Positions 23,809-32,094 of a stretch of DNA of 49,860 nucleotides are shown here, piece after piece; the first letter of the stretch is position 1, and each line of letters opens with the position of its first letter. The translations under genes were made by a program, and so were the position numbers. The notes under the pieces are model-generated. The model had not been told where the DNA came from, did not search any database, and saw only the letters and a list, made by a program, of their open reading frames with translations. The stretch lies in NCBI RefSeq assembly GCF_014648675.1, contig NZ_BMRO01000008.1, forward strand, positions 358,897 to 408,756, read 5' to 3'. This DNA is from Actinomadura livida. GTDB taxonomy: Bacteria > Actinomycetota > Actinomycetes > Streptosporangiales > Streptosporangiaceae.

Positions 23809-23835
23809 GATCCTCCGATCGGACTGGCGAGGATC
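23809..23835 (-). promoter_or_regulatory. Hairpin sequestering the ribosome site of the DUF1963 gene
   Basis: In the mRNA, GATCCTC pairs perfectly with GAGGATC around a 13-base loop. The 3' arm contains the Shine-Dalgarno GGAGG and touches the ATG. When folded, the ribosome site would be hidden, which suggests translational control or coupling to an upstream leader. Confidence 0.55.
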
Positions 23836-23947
23836 CTATGGACCGGGTCGGACAGCAGGTAGGTCAGCGAGCTTTGAGGTTGGCGTTGCTCTTCTCGGAT
23901 GTCGATGCAGATGAGGAGTGCGAGTGGGGGGCGAGGGCGGTGTGGGG

Positions 23948-24496
23948 TTACCAGGGGGTGCAGGTGATTTGGTTGGGGGTGTCGTCGTCCTCGTTGGATA
24001 GGTCGGGGAGGTCGTTGAACTTGGGTGGGGAGGACAGCCAGCCGGATAGGAACTCGGTCATTGGGATGTGGCCGATGATTTCGTCACGGCGTTGGCGGCC
24101 CCAGACTGCGGTCGGCCAGTGGTTCGGCTCGCCTTCGGTCGCCCAGCCGTACCAGTTTCCGTCGATGTCGTTGCCCCATCCTAGGAAGCCGCCGGGATCT
24201 GGCCAGGCTGCGAGTGGGTGGAACTCTGGGAACTCATTTTTCCGGGCACGGTATCGGTCGCCGAAGTCGCACCAGGCTTGGTGGTAGGTCGATTCGTTGC
24301 TGTCGCGCGGGTCGCCGATTCCGAGGAAGCTTGCGAACTGGCAGGATCCGTATTTGTTGATGAATGCGACGTAGTCGACGGGGAGGGGCGTCCCCAGGTC
24401 GATGAAGACTTGCTGCCAGCTGTCTGCACCACGTCTCGGCTTTGGTGGGGGTGGCGCCTTCTTCAACATTTCGGTTAGGAAGGGTGTTGAAGTCAT
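23948..24496 (-). CDS. SMI1/KNR4 (SUKH) family immunity-type protein (182 aa)
   Basis: A compact SUKH-1 protein: SWQQVFIDLGTPLPVDYVAF, INKYGSCQFASFLGIGDPRD, AAWPDPGGFLGWGNDIDGNW, YGWATEGEPNHWPTAVWG and IPMTEFLSGWLSS. Length and spacing match toxin-immunity members. It is the first gene of a same-strand cluster with the DUF1963 and second SUKH genes. An AAGGA site lies about 11 bases before the ATG. No adjacent toxin is present, so it may be an orphan immunity gene. Confidence 0.88.
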   Translation of the reverse strand: MTSTPFLTEMLKKAPPPPKPRRGADSWQQVFIDLGTPLPVDYVAFINKYGSCQFASFLGIGDPRDSNESTYHQAWCDFGDRYRARKNEFPEFHPLAAWPDPGGFLGWGNDIDGNWYGWATEGEPNHWPTAVWGRQRRDEIIGHIPMTEFLSGWLSSPPKFNDLPDLSNEDDDTPNQITCTPW

Positions 24497-24568
24497 AGGG
24501 GTGGTGTGTCCTTTTGGAGTATTGGCCGTCGGTTGGTTATGGCATCGTTGGCTGGCTGGGGTGGTGCG

Positions 24569-25155
24569 TCATGTTGCTGCTATGGCGGCTGCGATTATGG
24601 CGGTGAGTGCGCAGGTGACTGTGAGGAATGCGGCTGCTAGGCGGTAGGGGTGTTTTTCGGTTTGGGAGATTGTGTTTGGGTATTTGTTGGCGAAGGTCTC
24701 GGGTTTTATTGGGGTCTGTAGGTGGGTGTGGGGGACGGCTAGGGCTTTTATCAGGTGGTTCAGGGACTCGGGGGTGTAGGGGGCGGTGGAGATTCTGAAT
24801 AGGAGGTTTTGGTGGGGGTCTAGGATGAACAGGCTCTCGCCGTGGGCTCTTTGGGGACGATGATGGCCGCCTGCAGCACCTCGGCTATCTGAGTGCGGGG
24901 GCGGCGCTTTCGGCTGAACAGGCCCTGTTCGATTAGTTCGTCTGGCGTCAGGGTGATTCGGGTGCGGAGGAGGGCGCCGAGCGCCAGGAGGATCAGGGCG
25001 GCGAACGGGACGCCTACGATCAGGGCGAATACCGGTGGGGCGTCGCCGGCCAGGATCGCTGCGACGATGCCCGCCGTGGCCACGATCGCGGCGGCCAGAA
25101 CGGCCAGGCCCTTTGTGAGCGCCGGGCGCAGTACGAGGACTTGAACATCATGCAC
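24569..25155 (-). pseudogene. PH-like membrane protein gene with single-base frameshift
   Basis: The first 100 codons (25155 downwards) encode two hydrophobic segments (LAVLAAAIVATAGIVAAILA; FALIVGVPFAALILLALGAL) and a PH-like start (RTRITLTPDELIEQGLFSRK, TQIAEVLQAAIIVP). The frame then ends at RACSS. In the -1 frame from about 24856 the protein continues well: ESLFILDPHQNLLFRISTAP, ESLNHLIKALAVPHTH, PYRLAAAFLTVTCALTAI, up to the stop at 24569-24571. One missing base in the G-run at 24853-24856 (+ strand) would restore a protein of about 195 residues. This could be a true mutation or a sequencing error. Confidence 0.8.
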
Positions 25156-25243
25156 GTGAAGATCGTCCCATCCTGGTCAGGTTGTGCTCTCCGAGCGTGG
25201 ACGTGGCCTTGATCCGGGTGCGGGCGGGTTTACGGTGGGTTTT

Positions 25244-26554
25244 ATGGCGTTGGTGGTGGGTTCGCGGGTTGCTGGGCCGGGGGGCGCGGAGGCTGTCCGG
25301 TGGTGGATGCGGATGGCCCGGGATCCGCTCGGGACGTACGGGGCGCTTGGGCGGCGGTACGGGGACGCGGTTCGGGTGCCGTTCGGGGTCGGGCGGGCGC
25401 TTTATGTGCTTTCGCGGCCCGAGTACGCCGAGCATGTTCTGGTGGCCAACCAGGCCAACTATGTCAAGGCGTTCACCTACCGGCCGCTGCGGGCGGTTCT
25501 CGGGGAAGGGCTGCTGACCAGCGAGGGGGAGACGTGGCGGCGGCATCGGCGGGTGGTGCAGCCGGTGTTCGCGCAGCGGCACGTGGTCGGGTTCGGGCCG
25601 CAGATCGTCGAGACGGCCGCGGCGGCCGTCGCGCGGTGGCCGGACGGGGTGCTGCTCGACGCGGCGGGTGAGCTGCGGCGGATGACTTTGGACATCGTCG
25701 GGCGGGCCTTGTTCGGCAGTGCGCTCGCGGGGGAGGCCGAGCGGACGGGGCGTTCCCTGGAGCTCCTTCAGCGAGGTGCCGTCGCGGGGACCTTCCTGCC
25801 TGGGGCGGCCGCTAAGCGTGGGGTGTACCAGCGTGTGCCTGGGCTGGGTGGTGCGCTCGGGCAACTGGACGGGTTGGTGCAGCGCGTCATCAAGGGGTCG
25901 TCCGGTGGGGAGCTTCTGCAGTTGCTCAAGGAGCGCGGTGAGTTCTCCGAGGCCGAACTCCATGACGAGGTCCTGACGCTGTTGCTGGCGGGGCATGAGA
26001 CTACGGCTGCGTCGCTGGCGTGGACGTTCGTGCTGCTTTCCCGGTATCCGGCCGCGCGTGAGCGGCTGGAGCAGGAGGTGGACGAGGTTCTCGGCGGGAG
26101 GGAACCGCGGGCCGAGGACGTCGACCGGTTGCCCTGGACGAAGGCCGTCCTCGAAGAGGCGATGCGGATCTACCCCCCGGCCTGGACGATCGAGCGTGAT
26201 GCCCTGGAGGAGGATGACATCGCCGGGGTTCGGGTTCCGGCGGGGTCGACCATTGCTGTGCCGCCTTATCTGCTGCATAGGAATGTGGAGGTCTGGCCTA
26301 ACCCGGAGGGCTTCCAGCCTGAGCGGTTCATGGGCGAGACAGAGCGTTCCCGGTACGCGTATCTGCCGTTCGGGGGTGGACGTCGCATCTGTGTAGGGGC
26401 CGGGTTCGCGATGCTGGAGGCCGTCCTGGTGCTCGCGACCGTCAGCCGTACTCATCGGCTCGACCTGGCGCCCGGTATCAAGGTCCCGATGAGGGCGGAG
26501 ATCACGCTGCGGCCGGCCGGGCCCGTGCCCATGCGGGTGACGCGGAGGGCCTGA
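25244..26554 (+). CDS. Cytochrome P450 (436 aa)
   Basis: All P450 signatures are present: I-helix LLLAGHETTAASLAW (about residue 247), ExxR in LEEAMRIYPP, and the heme-binding loop FGGGRRICVGAGFAM with the Cys ligand. GSTIAVPPYLLHRNVEVWPN and FQPERFM follow the family pattern. The sequence looks closer to bacterial CYP102/CYP110-like than to macrolide-type CYPs, judged only by the AGHETTA and RRICVG motifs. The frame extends upstream to 25184, but ATG at 25244 (MALVVGSRVAGPGG) precedes the conserved region and is preferred. No ferredoxin gene is adjacent, so the redox partner lies elsewhere. Confidence 0.95.
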   Translation: MALVVGSRVAGPGGAEAVRWWMRMARDPLGTYGALGRRYGDAVRVPFGVGRALYVLSRPEYAEHVLVANQANYVKAFTYRPLRAVLGEGLLTSEGETWRRHRRVVQPVFAQRHVVGFGPQIVETAAAAVARWPDGVLLDAAGELRRMTLDIVGRALFGSALAGEAERTGRSLELLQRGAVAGTFLPGAAAKRGVYQRVPGLGGALGQLDGLVQRVIKGSSGGELLQLLKERGEFSEAELHDEVLTLLLAGHETTAASLAWTFVLLSRYPAARERLEQEVDEVLGGREPRAEDVDRLPWTKAVLEEAMRIYPPAWTIERDALEEDDIAGVRVPAGSTIAVPPYLLHRNVEVWPNPEGFQPERFMGETERSRYAYLPFGGGRRICVGAGFAMLEAVLVLATVSRTHRLDLAPGIKVPMRAEITLRPAGPVPMRVTRRA

Positions 26555-26612
26555 CACGCGGAAACCGGCCTGGGGCATGTGACGGCGGGTCCTTATTGGG
26601 CACACGGAGGGC

Positions 26613-26897
26613 ATGAACATCACAGGCATCATCAGCGCGATCGTCATCGGCGCGATCATCGGTGCGCTGGGACGGCTGCTGCTGCCGGGCCGCCAGCCCA
26701 TCGGCGTCATCCTGACCGTGCTCGTCGGCATCGCCGCGGCGATCGTCGGGACGGCGATCGCGCAGTCGGTCGGCGTGAGCACGACGAACGGGATCGACTG
26801 GATCGAGCTGGTGTTCCAGATCGGCCTGGCCGTGCTCGGCGTCGCGATCGTCGCCGCGCTGAGGGGGCGCGGCAGGAAACGTCACGTCCAACGCTGA
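26613..26897 (+). CDS. GlsB/YeaQ/YmgE-family small membrane protein (94 aa)
   Basis: Three hydrophobic segments with the family's glycine pattern: IISAIVIGAIIGALGRLLLP, IGVILTVLVGIAAAIVGTAI and ELVFQIGLAVLGVAIVAALR, ending in a basic tail. The PGRQPIG loop is typical of these stress-associated transglycosylase-like proteins. GGAGG lies five bases before the ATG. It is convergent with the HxlR gene. Confidence 0.92.
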   Translation: MNITGIISAIVIGAIIGALGRLLLPGRQPIGVILTVLVGIAAAIVGTAIAQSVGVSTTNGIDWIELVFQIGLAVLGVAIVAALRGRGRKRHVQR

Positions 26898-26903
26898 CCC
26901 GGG

Positions 26904-27587
26904 TCAGGCGCGGTCTTCGGCCGTCCGGGGCCGGGGCTGGGGGAGGCGGAACAGGTCGCCCAGCTTGGCCATGACGTCCCTGTCGCCCGACGCGGTGGCC
27001 ATGCCGTCGCCGATCAGCTCGGCGAGCGTCGTGCGTCCGGCGGCCAGGGCGAGGAACGCCTGCTCGTCCATCGTGATGACGGCGTCCGGGGGCTGTGCCG
27101 GGCCGTGCGACATCTCGATCGTGCCGTCGTCGACGCGGGCCTGGAGCGTTTCGTCGCCGATGCGGAACTCGTAGACGGCGCGCAGCCCGGCCGCCGCCCG
27201 GGGGTCGAAGCACGCCTTGAGCCCCAGTACCGCCCAGTTCGGGTGGAAGGTCTCACCCTCGCGGCGTTCACCGAGCGCCCATTTCATCCCCCACCGGGCG
27301 AGTTCCAGGATCGCCGGGCCGAGTTCCTCGCCCGCCTCCGTCAGCGCGTAGGCGGGGGTCCGGGCGGGCGCCGGCAACGTGATCTTGCGGGCGAGGCCCT
27401 CGCGCTCCAGATGCTTGAGCCGGGCGGAGAGCAGGCCTGTGCCGAGGCCCCGCAGGCTGGCCTGCAGGTCGCCGAAACGCTTGGGGCCGGTCAGCAACTC
27501 GCGGATCAGCAGCAGGGTCCAGCGCTCGCCGACGAGGTCGAGGGTGCGCGCGGTCGCGCAGTACTGGTTGTACGTCCGCTGTTCCAC
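26904..27587 (-). CDS. HxlR family regulator with SCP2-like C-terminal domain (227 aa)
   Basis: Residues 1-110 are a HxlR winged helix: YCATARTLDLVGERWTLLLI, RELLTGPKRFGDLQASLRGL, LSARLKHLEREGLARK and PAYALTEAGEELGPAI. The second half (about 115-215) resembles the SCP2/sterol-carrier-like domain found fused to some HxlR proteins (AGLRAVYEFRIGDETLQARV; DAVITMDEQAFLALAAGRTT), which may bind a hydrophobic ligand. It is the last gene of a same-strand set with the hydrolase and LLM genes, nine bases after the hydrolase, and probably regulates them. Confidence 0.9.
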   Translation of the reverse strand: MEQRTYNQYCATARTLDLVGERWTLLLIRELLTGPKRFGDLQASLRGLGTGLLSARLKHLEREGLARKITLPAPARTPAYALTEAGEELGPAILELARWGMKWALGERREGETFHPNWAVLGLKACFDPRAAAGLRAVYEFRIGDETLQARVDDGTIEMSHGPAQPPDAVITMDEQAFLALAAGRTTLAELIGDGMATASGDRDVMAKLGDLFRLPQPRPRTAEDRA

Positions 27588-27596
27588 CGCATCACT

Positions 27597-28253
27597 CTAG
27601 GGCTCGGCGACATCCAGGAGCAGCCGGGCGACCTGCTCCGGGTGGGTGACCATCAGGTCGTGCGGGCCGTCCGTCCCCAGCGTCCGGTAGCCGAGTTCTT
27701 TGCCGAACCGGTCGAACGGATACGTCTGCGGGCGGCAGTAGACGGCCGTTCCCGGTATCCGGTCGACGGCCCCGGTGAGGCGCGTGGCGTCGGTGAAGGT
27801 GCGCAGCGGCTGCGGCCGGAGGCGCGGGACGAGCAGTGCCGCCTCGTCGGGGTCGGTGATGCCGAACGCGTCCGGGGGAGGTGCGGGGATGTACGTGCCG
27901 TCCGACCAAGCCCGGACCACCTCGACGAAGAAGTCGGGCGCCAGTGTGAACAGGCTGGAGCCGTCCGGGCCCGCCCATCCGTCCACTAGGACGACATGGG
28001 CCACCTTGTCGGGGTGTGCATCGGCCGCTTCTCGCACGACGAGTCCTGCGTAGCTGTGTCCGACTAGGACGACTTCTCCTGAGGCGGTGTCCAGGGCAGT
28101 GATGACGTCGTCTACGTGTTCGCGTAGGCCGACGTCGCCTTCCCGCAGTTGGGGGACGATGGTTCGCGCACCGGTCCGATGAAGGAACGGCGTCACCTTC
28201 TCCCATGCCCAGGGGCCGTGCCAGGCGCCGTGGACGAGCACGAACGTGGTCAT
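27597..28253 (-). CDS. Alpha/beta hydrolase, EstC/HNL-like (218 aa)
   Basis: Short alpha/beta hydrolase beginning TTFVLVHGAWHGPWAWEKV, with nucleophile elbow VVLVGHSYAGLVVREAA (Ser near 77), and C-terminal His in GTDGPHDLMVTHPEQVA. The VHGAWHG start and GHSYAG elbow are typical of the plant hydroxynitrile-lyase/EstC-like esterases common in actinomycetes. The ATG overlaps the stop of the LLM oxidoreductase gene by four bases. The substrate is unknown; the pairing with a flavin oxidoreductase and HxlR regulator suggests catabolism of a small xenobiotic or ketone-derived ester. Confidence 0.93.
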   Translation of the reverse strand: MTTFVLVHGAWHGPWAWEKVTPFLHRTGARTIVPQLREGDVGLREHVDDVITALDTASGEVVLVGHSYAGLVVREAADAHPDKVAHVVLVDGWAGPDGSSLFTLAPDFFVEVVRAWSDGTYIPAPPPDAFGITDPDEAALLVPRLRPQPLRTFTDATRLTGAVDRIPGTAVYCRPQTYPFDRFGKELGYRTLGTDGPHDLMVTHPEQVARLLLDVAEP

Positions 28254-29194
28254 GCGGAACGCTCCCGTTGCAGAAGGGGTAGGACGAGGTCGGCGAAGGC
28301 GTCCAGGTCGGCATCGTGGTCGTCGGTCGCGAGCCGGATCACCACGTGCCGCGCTCCAGCCTCGATGTAGGAGTTCAGCCATTCCGCGACCTCGCGTGCG
28401 GTTCCGGCGAACATGGCCTGGATCGACCTGATGAACTCCAGAGGGGCGTCGTAGTAGCGCTCCACACTCGTTCGCAGACGTTGCTGGGCTCGCTCGGTGT
28501 CGTCGTCCAGGCAGACGGTCGCGTACAGGGCGGACGTGACGGGTTGCTCCGCCGCTCCTTGGACGAGGGCACGTTCCTCTGCGTACATCCCAACCGTGGG
28601 TGGGTAGGGCAGCCAGCCGTCGGCGAGGCGAGCCACCCGCCGCAGGGCCGGTCCACCGCCCGCCAGCCAGATCGGTGGTCCTCCGGGCCTGGCCGGTGGG
28701 GGAGCGAGCGTCACGTCCTCGAAGGTGAAGTGCTCGCCCCGGTGCGAGACCGCGCCCGTGCCCGACCACAGTTTCCGCATCACCTCGACCGACTCCTCCA
28801 GGCGGCCGCCGCGGCGCTTGTAGGGCACGCCGATCGCGGTGAACTGGGCCTCGGTCCGCGGGTTCGGGAAGCCGGCGCCCATGCCGGCGATCAGCCGTCC
28901 GTCCGACAGCCGGTCGAGGGTGGCGAGTTGGTGGGCCAGCAGGATCGGGTGCCGCAGTGCGGGCAGCAGCACCGCCGTGCCGAGCGCGACCCGCTCGGTG
29001 GCGTGCGCCGCGGCCGCCAGGAGGAGCAGCGGGTCGGCGCGCGGCCTGGTCACCGGGCTGTCGCCCGCCCACACCGAGTCGAACCCGAGCGCCTCGGCCC
29101 GCCGCGCCTGCTCGACCAGCCGTCCCGGATCATGCCGGTCCAGCACGGCCTGCTCCCTCGTCGGCAGCAGATAGCCGACCCGCGTCTCCGTCAT
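28250..29194 (-). CDS. LLM class flavin-dependent oxidoreductase (314 aa)
   Basis: A luciferase-like TIM barrel: VGYLLPTREQAVLDRHDP, LGFDSVWAGDSPVTRPRADP, RVALGTAVLLPALRHPILLA, LDRLSDGRLIAGMGAGFPNP and RRGGRLEESVEVMRKLWSG. The pattern matches F420- or FMN-dependent monooxygenases; in actinomycetes many use F420, but the cofactor cannot be assigned from sequence here. It is the first gene of the LLM-hydrolase-HxlR operon. Confidence 0.93.
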   Translation of the reverse strand: MTETRVGYLLPTREQAVLDRHDPGRLVEQARRAEALGFDSVWAGDSPVTRPRADPLLLLAAAAHATERVALGTAVLLPALRHPILLAHQLATLDRLSDGRLIAGMGAGFPNPRTEAQFTAIGVPYKRRGGRLEESVEVMRKLWSGTGAVSHRGEHFTFEDVTLAPPPARPGGPPIWLAGGGPALRRVARLADGWLPYPPTVGMYAEERALVQGAAEQPVTSALYATVCLDDDTERAQQRLRTSVERYYDAPLEFIRSIQAMFAGTAREVAEWLNSYIEAGARHVVIRLATDDHDADLDAFADLVLPLLQRERSA

Positions 29195-29627
29195 GACCCC
29201 TCCTCGCCGGTGTGCCCGACTCTAGCGGAGTACTTCTCGTTTTTGAAGTAGCCAGTTCAGATTCCAGAAGTTCAGCATCATCAGTTCTTGGTGAGAACGA
29301 CCGGGCCGGTCGAGGAGTTGGTTGGCCGCTATCCACAAGGCGCTGTGACCAGGTGGAGCCGTTCCAGCGGACCACGTACTCGGCCTGTCGCACGGTGGCC
29401 CAGACCTCGCCGCCCGCGACCGGTAGCACGCTGGTCAGCCTGGGGTCGTCCCGCGTATAGGGCACCGGCTGCCAGGATTCTCCGTCCCAGTGGGCCACGG
29501 CAGGGCGCTGGTCGGGCCCGGCTCTGCCCACGGCCGCGGACGGGGGCGGGCTCGTCACCGCCGTGATCGCCACCGTGGACAGGAGGAGGGCCGCAGCGGC
29601 CAGCACGCGTTTCATGGGAGTGACCAT
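29195..29627 (-). pseudogene. Probable fragment of a secreted W-rich protein
   Basis: A frame from ATG 29627 or 29615 gives a signal peptide (MKRVLAAAALLLSTVAITAV then SPPPSAAVG) and two strand-like repeats with Trp-Gly/Asn-Gly pairs (VAHWDGESWQPVPY; YVVRWNGSTWSQRLV), as in secreted beta-propeller-like proteins. After about residue 110 the sequence loses this character and the frame runs into the LLM gene. No ribosome site is evident. This fits the remnant 5' end of a longer gene, though a short real gene cannot be ruled out. The remainder of the interval to 29790 holds the DUF485 promoter region. Confidence 0.4.
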
Positions 29628-29790
29628 GCCACTGAACACTGGCGTCCTTCTGGACCGCATTCGACCGCCCCGGCGTGCGGCCGGGCTGTCGTTCCATATC
29701 TCGTCAAACGCGGGTCGCGGACGGGGAAACTTTGCTCTCATGGAGCGATCAATCGATTGCTGAGAGTCATGTCCGGCCAGGGGAGGCCAG

Positions 29791-30117
29791 ATGATGGGGG
29801 ACTCGGAGGTCACGGGGCGCCAGGGGGGCGAACCCGGACCATATGCGTCCATAGCGGGATATGAGCGGTTCCAACTGCTCCGGGGGCGGGTCCGGCGGGC
29901 CGCGCTGGTCGTCGGCACGGTGTTCCTGGGGTGGTACTTCCTCTATGTCGGCCTGTCCGCGTTCGCCCGGGACTTCATGGCGCGGACGGTCGTGGGGCAC
30001 GTCAACGTCGCGCTGCTGCTCGGCGTCCTGCAGGTGATGTCGACGTTCGCGCTGGCCTGGGCGTACGTGGCGTACGCGCGCCGGCGGCTGGACCCGCTGG
30101 CCGGTGAGCTGCGGTGA
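29791..30117 (+). CDS. DUF485 membrane protein (108 aa)
   Basis: Two membrane segments (AALVVGTVFLGWYFLYVGLS; VNVALLLGVLQVMSTFALAW) separated by AFARDFMARTVVGH, the standard DUF485/YjcH arrangement, ending YVAYARRRLDPLA. YjcH-type proteins are encoded with ActP acetate permeases, and here the stop overlaps the GTG of actP. GGGGAGG precedes the ATG. It is thought to assist the transporter. Confidence 0.95.
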   Translation: MMGDSEVTGRQGGEPGPYASIAGYERFQLLRGRVRRAALVVGTVFLGWYFLYVGLSAFARDFMARTVVGHVNVALLLGVLQVMSTFALAWAYVAYARRRLDPLAGELR

Positions 30118-31781
30118 TCGAGCACCACGGGGTGGCGCTGGCGGTCTTCGTCGCGCTCATCGTGCTCACCCTGGGCATCACGGTCTGGGCGCGGGCCAAC
30201 ACCCGGGGCGCCGACGACTTCTACGCGGGCGGGCGGACGTTCTCCGGCCCGCAGAACGGGATCGCGCTGGCGGGCGACTACATGTCGGCGGCGTCGTTCC
30301 TCGGCATCGCCGGGATCATCGCGCTGTCCGGATACGACGGGTTCCTGTACTCGATCGGCTTCCTGGTCGCGTGGCTGCTCGCGCTGCTGCTGGTCGAGAT
30401 GATGCGCAACGCGGGCCGGTTCACGATGGCGGACGTGCTGTCGGTGCGCGTCCGGCGGCAGGCACCGGTCCGCCGGGCGGCCGTCGTCTCGACCGTGACC
30501 GTGTCGGTGTTCTACTTGCTCGCGCAGATGGTCGGCGCGGGCGCGCTGGTGTCGCTGCTGCTCGGCATCCACAGCGGCGAGCGGTTCCTCATGATGTCCG
30601 CGGGCACCGCGAGAACGGTGACGATCGTGCTGGTCGGCGCGCTCATGATCTTCTACGTGGCCTTCGGCGGGATGAAGGCCACGACCTGGCTGCAGATCAT
30701 CAAGACGGCCCTGCTGCTCGCCGGTTCGGTCGTGCTGACGGCGCTGGTGCTCGGCCGGTTCGGGTTCGACGTCAGCTCCATGCTCGGCTCCGCCGCCGGG
30801 TCGAGCGGGCAGGGCGAGGCGTTCCTGCGGCCGGGCCTGCGGTACGGGCAGGACGTCCCGGGCGACGCGTACCGGACGATCGTCAACAAGCTGGACTTCA
30901 TCAGCCTGGCCGCCGCGCTGGTGCTCGGCACGGTCGGGCTGCCGCACATCGTCAACCGGTTCTTCGCCGTTCCGGACGGGCGCGCCGCCCGCACGTCGGT
31001 CTCCTGGGCGATCGGGCTCGTCGGCGCCTTCTACCTGATGACGCTGGCGCTCGGCTTCGGCGCGGCGGCCCTGGTCGGCCGGGACGCGATCGTCGCGCAG
31101 GACCCGTCCGGCAACACCGCGGTGCCGCAGCTCGCGCAGGCGGCCGGCGAGCACGTCGGCGGGCACCTCGGCGGCGACCTCATGCTGGCGTTCATCGGCG
31201 CGGTGGCGTTCGCGACGATCCTCGCCGTCGTGTCCGGGCTGGTGCTGGCCTCGTCCACGTCGCTGGCGCACGACTACTTCGGCCAGGTGCTGATGCTCGG
31301 GCGCCCGCGCGAGTCGCAGGAGGTGACGGTGGCCCGGTTCGCGGCGTTCCTCGTAGGCGCGCTGGCCATCGCCCTCGCGGTCGTGTGCCGGGACCTGAAC
31401 GTGGCGTTCCTGGTGGCGCTGGCGTTCGCGATGGCCGCCGCGGCCAACCTCCCCGCGATCGTGCTGTCGCTGTTCTGGCGGCGGTTCACCTCGACCGGAG
31501 TGGTCGCCGGCATCTACGGCGGGCTGGTCAGCTCCCTCGTGCTGGTGTTCTTCTCGCCGGTCGTGTCCGGGAAGACCGATCCGGTGACGGGCGAGAGCCT
31601 GTCGCTGTTCCCGGCAGGCGTCGACTTCCACTTCTTCCCGCTGGAGAACCCCGGCCTCGTCTCGATCCCGGTCGGGTTCGCGTGCGCGGTCGCCGGATCG
31701 CTGCTCGGCCGGGAGCAGCCCGACCGGGAGCGCTACGACGACCTGTCGGTGCGGGCTCTGACGGGGGCGGGCTCCCACTGA
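30114..31781 (+). CDS. actP: Cation:acetate symporter ActP (555 aa)
   Basis: A sodium:solute symporter with about 13 membrane segments: GADDFYAGGRTFSGPQNGIA, LAGDYMSAASFLGIAGIIAL, FTMADVLSVRVRR, IFYVAFGGMKATTWLQIIKT, GLPHIVNRFFAVPDGR and SVSWAIGLVGAFYL motifs match ActP acetate/pyruvate permeases. Length is as expected. Start GTG at 30114 overlaps the DUF485 stop. A hairpin after the stop (31832-31867) may end the transcript. Confidence 0.95.
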   Translation: MIEHHGVALAVFVALIVLTLGITVWARANTRGADDFYAGGRTFSGPQNGIALAGDYMSAASFLGIAGIIALSGYDGFLYSIGFLVAWLLALLLVEMMRNAGRFTMADVLSVRVRRQAPVRRAAVVSTVTVSVFYLLAQMVGAGALVSLLLGIHSGERFLMMSAGTARTVTIVLVGALMIFYVAFGGMKATTWLQIIKTALLLAGSVVLTALVLGRFGFDVSSMLGSAAGSSGQGEAFLRPGLRYGQDVPGDAYRTIVNKLDFISLAAALVLGTVGLPHIVNRFFAVPDGRAARTSVSWAIGLVGAFYLMTLALGFGAAALVGRDAIVAQDPSGNTAVPQLAQAAGEHVGGHLGGDLMLAFIGAVAFATILAVVSGLVLASSTSLAHDYFGQVLMLGRPRESQEVTVARFAAFLVGALAIALAVVCRDLNVAFLVALAFAMAAAANLPAIVLSLFWRRFTSTGVVAGIYGGLVSSLVLVFFSPVVSGKTDPVTGESLSLFPAGVDFHFFPLENPGLVSIPVGFACAVAGSLLGREQPDRERYDDLSVRALTGAGSH

Positions 31782-31796
31782 CCTCCCACTGGCGCG

Positions 31797-31829
31797 GTGA
31801 CGGTTCCGTGACGGTCCGGTGACGGTCCG
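31797..31829. repeat. Three tandem copies of an 11-base unit
   Basis: GTGACGGTTCC (31797-31807), GTGACGGTCCG (31808-31818) and GTGACGGTCCG (31819-31829), then GTG. They lie just after the actP stop codon. The 11-base period equals one DNA turn, as in regulator direct-repeat sites. Confidence 0.85.
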
Positions 31830-31831
31830 GT

Positions 31832-31867
31832 GCCCCCGCCCGGACGGCGGCGTGCCGGTGCGGGGGC
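31832..31867 (+). terminator. Hairpin terminator after actP
   Basis: GCCCCCGC (31832-31839) pairs perfectly with GCGGGGGC (31860-31867), with further CGG/CCG pairing inside the loop. There is no T-run. Confidence 0.5.
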
Positions 31868-32094
31868 GGGTGCAGGGGGGCGGCTAGCATTGCGTGCCAA
31901 CGCCGGTTACCAGCGGGTATGAGCGGCGGCCGTGCCGGGGGCGGCCGCGGTACGGCGCGCGGGTCGCGGACGGAAGACGCACACTGTCCCGGACGTGCCC
32001 CGATGCGCCGAGTGCCCGGGCGACGGCCGGTTCGCGTGGCAGAATGTCAACCCGTCGTGGAGCGGCGGTCTGCCGGGGAGGGAGGTGCGGCGGC

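Larger units (their letters stand above)
31782..32094. other. Intergenic region between actP and protease gene
   Basis: It begins with three tandem 11-base units GTGACGGT(T/C)C(C/G) at 31797-31829, followed by a GC-rich hairpin. The rest carries the protease promoter region; an in-frame extension of the protease to 31894 is possible on paper but has no ribosome site. No separate gene is supported. Confidence 0.55.

Noticed and set aside
24851..24858. Programmed -1 frameshift in the PH-like gene
   Set aside because: The zero-frame codons CCC AAA do not form an X-XXY-YYZ slippery heptamer in the right phase and no downstream pseudoknot is evident.
25184..25243. N-terminal extension of the P450
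   Set aside because: The extra residues are low-complexity and not P450-like; the ATG at 25244 precedes the conserved part.
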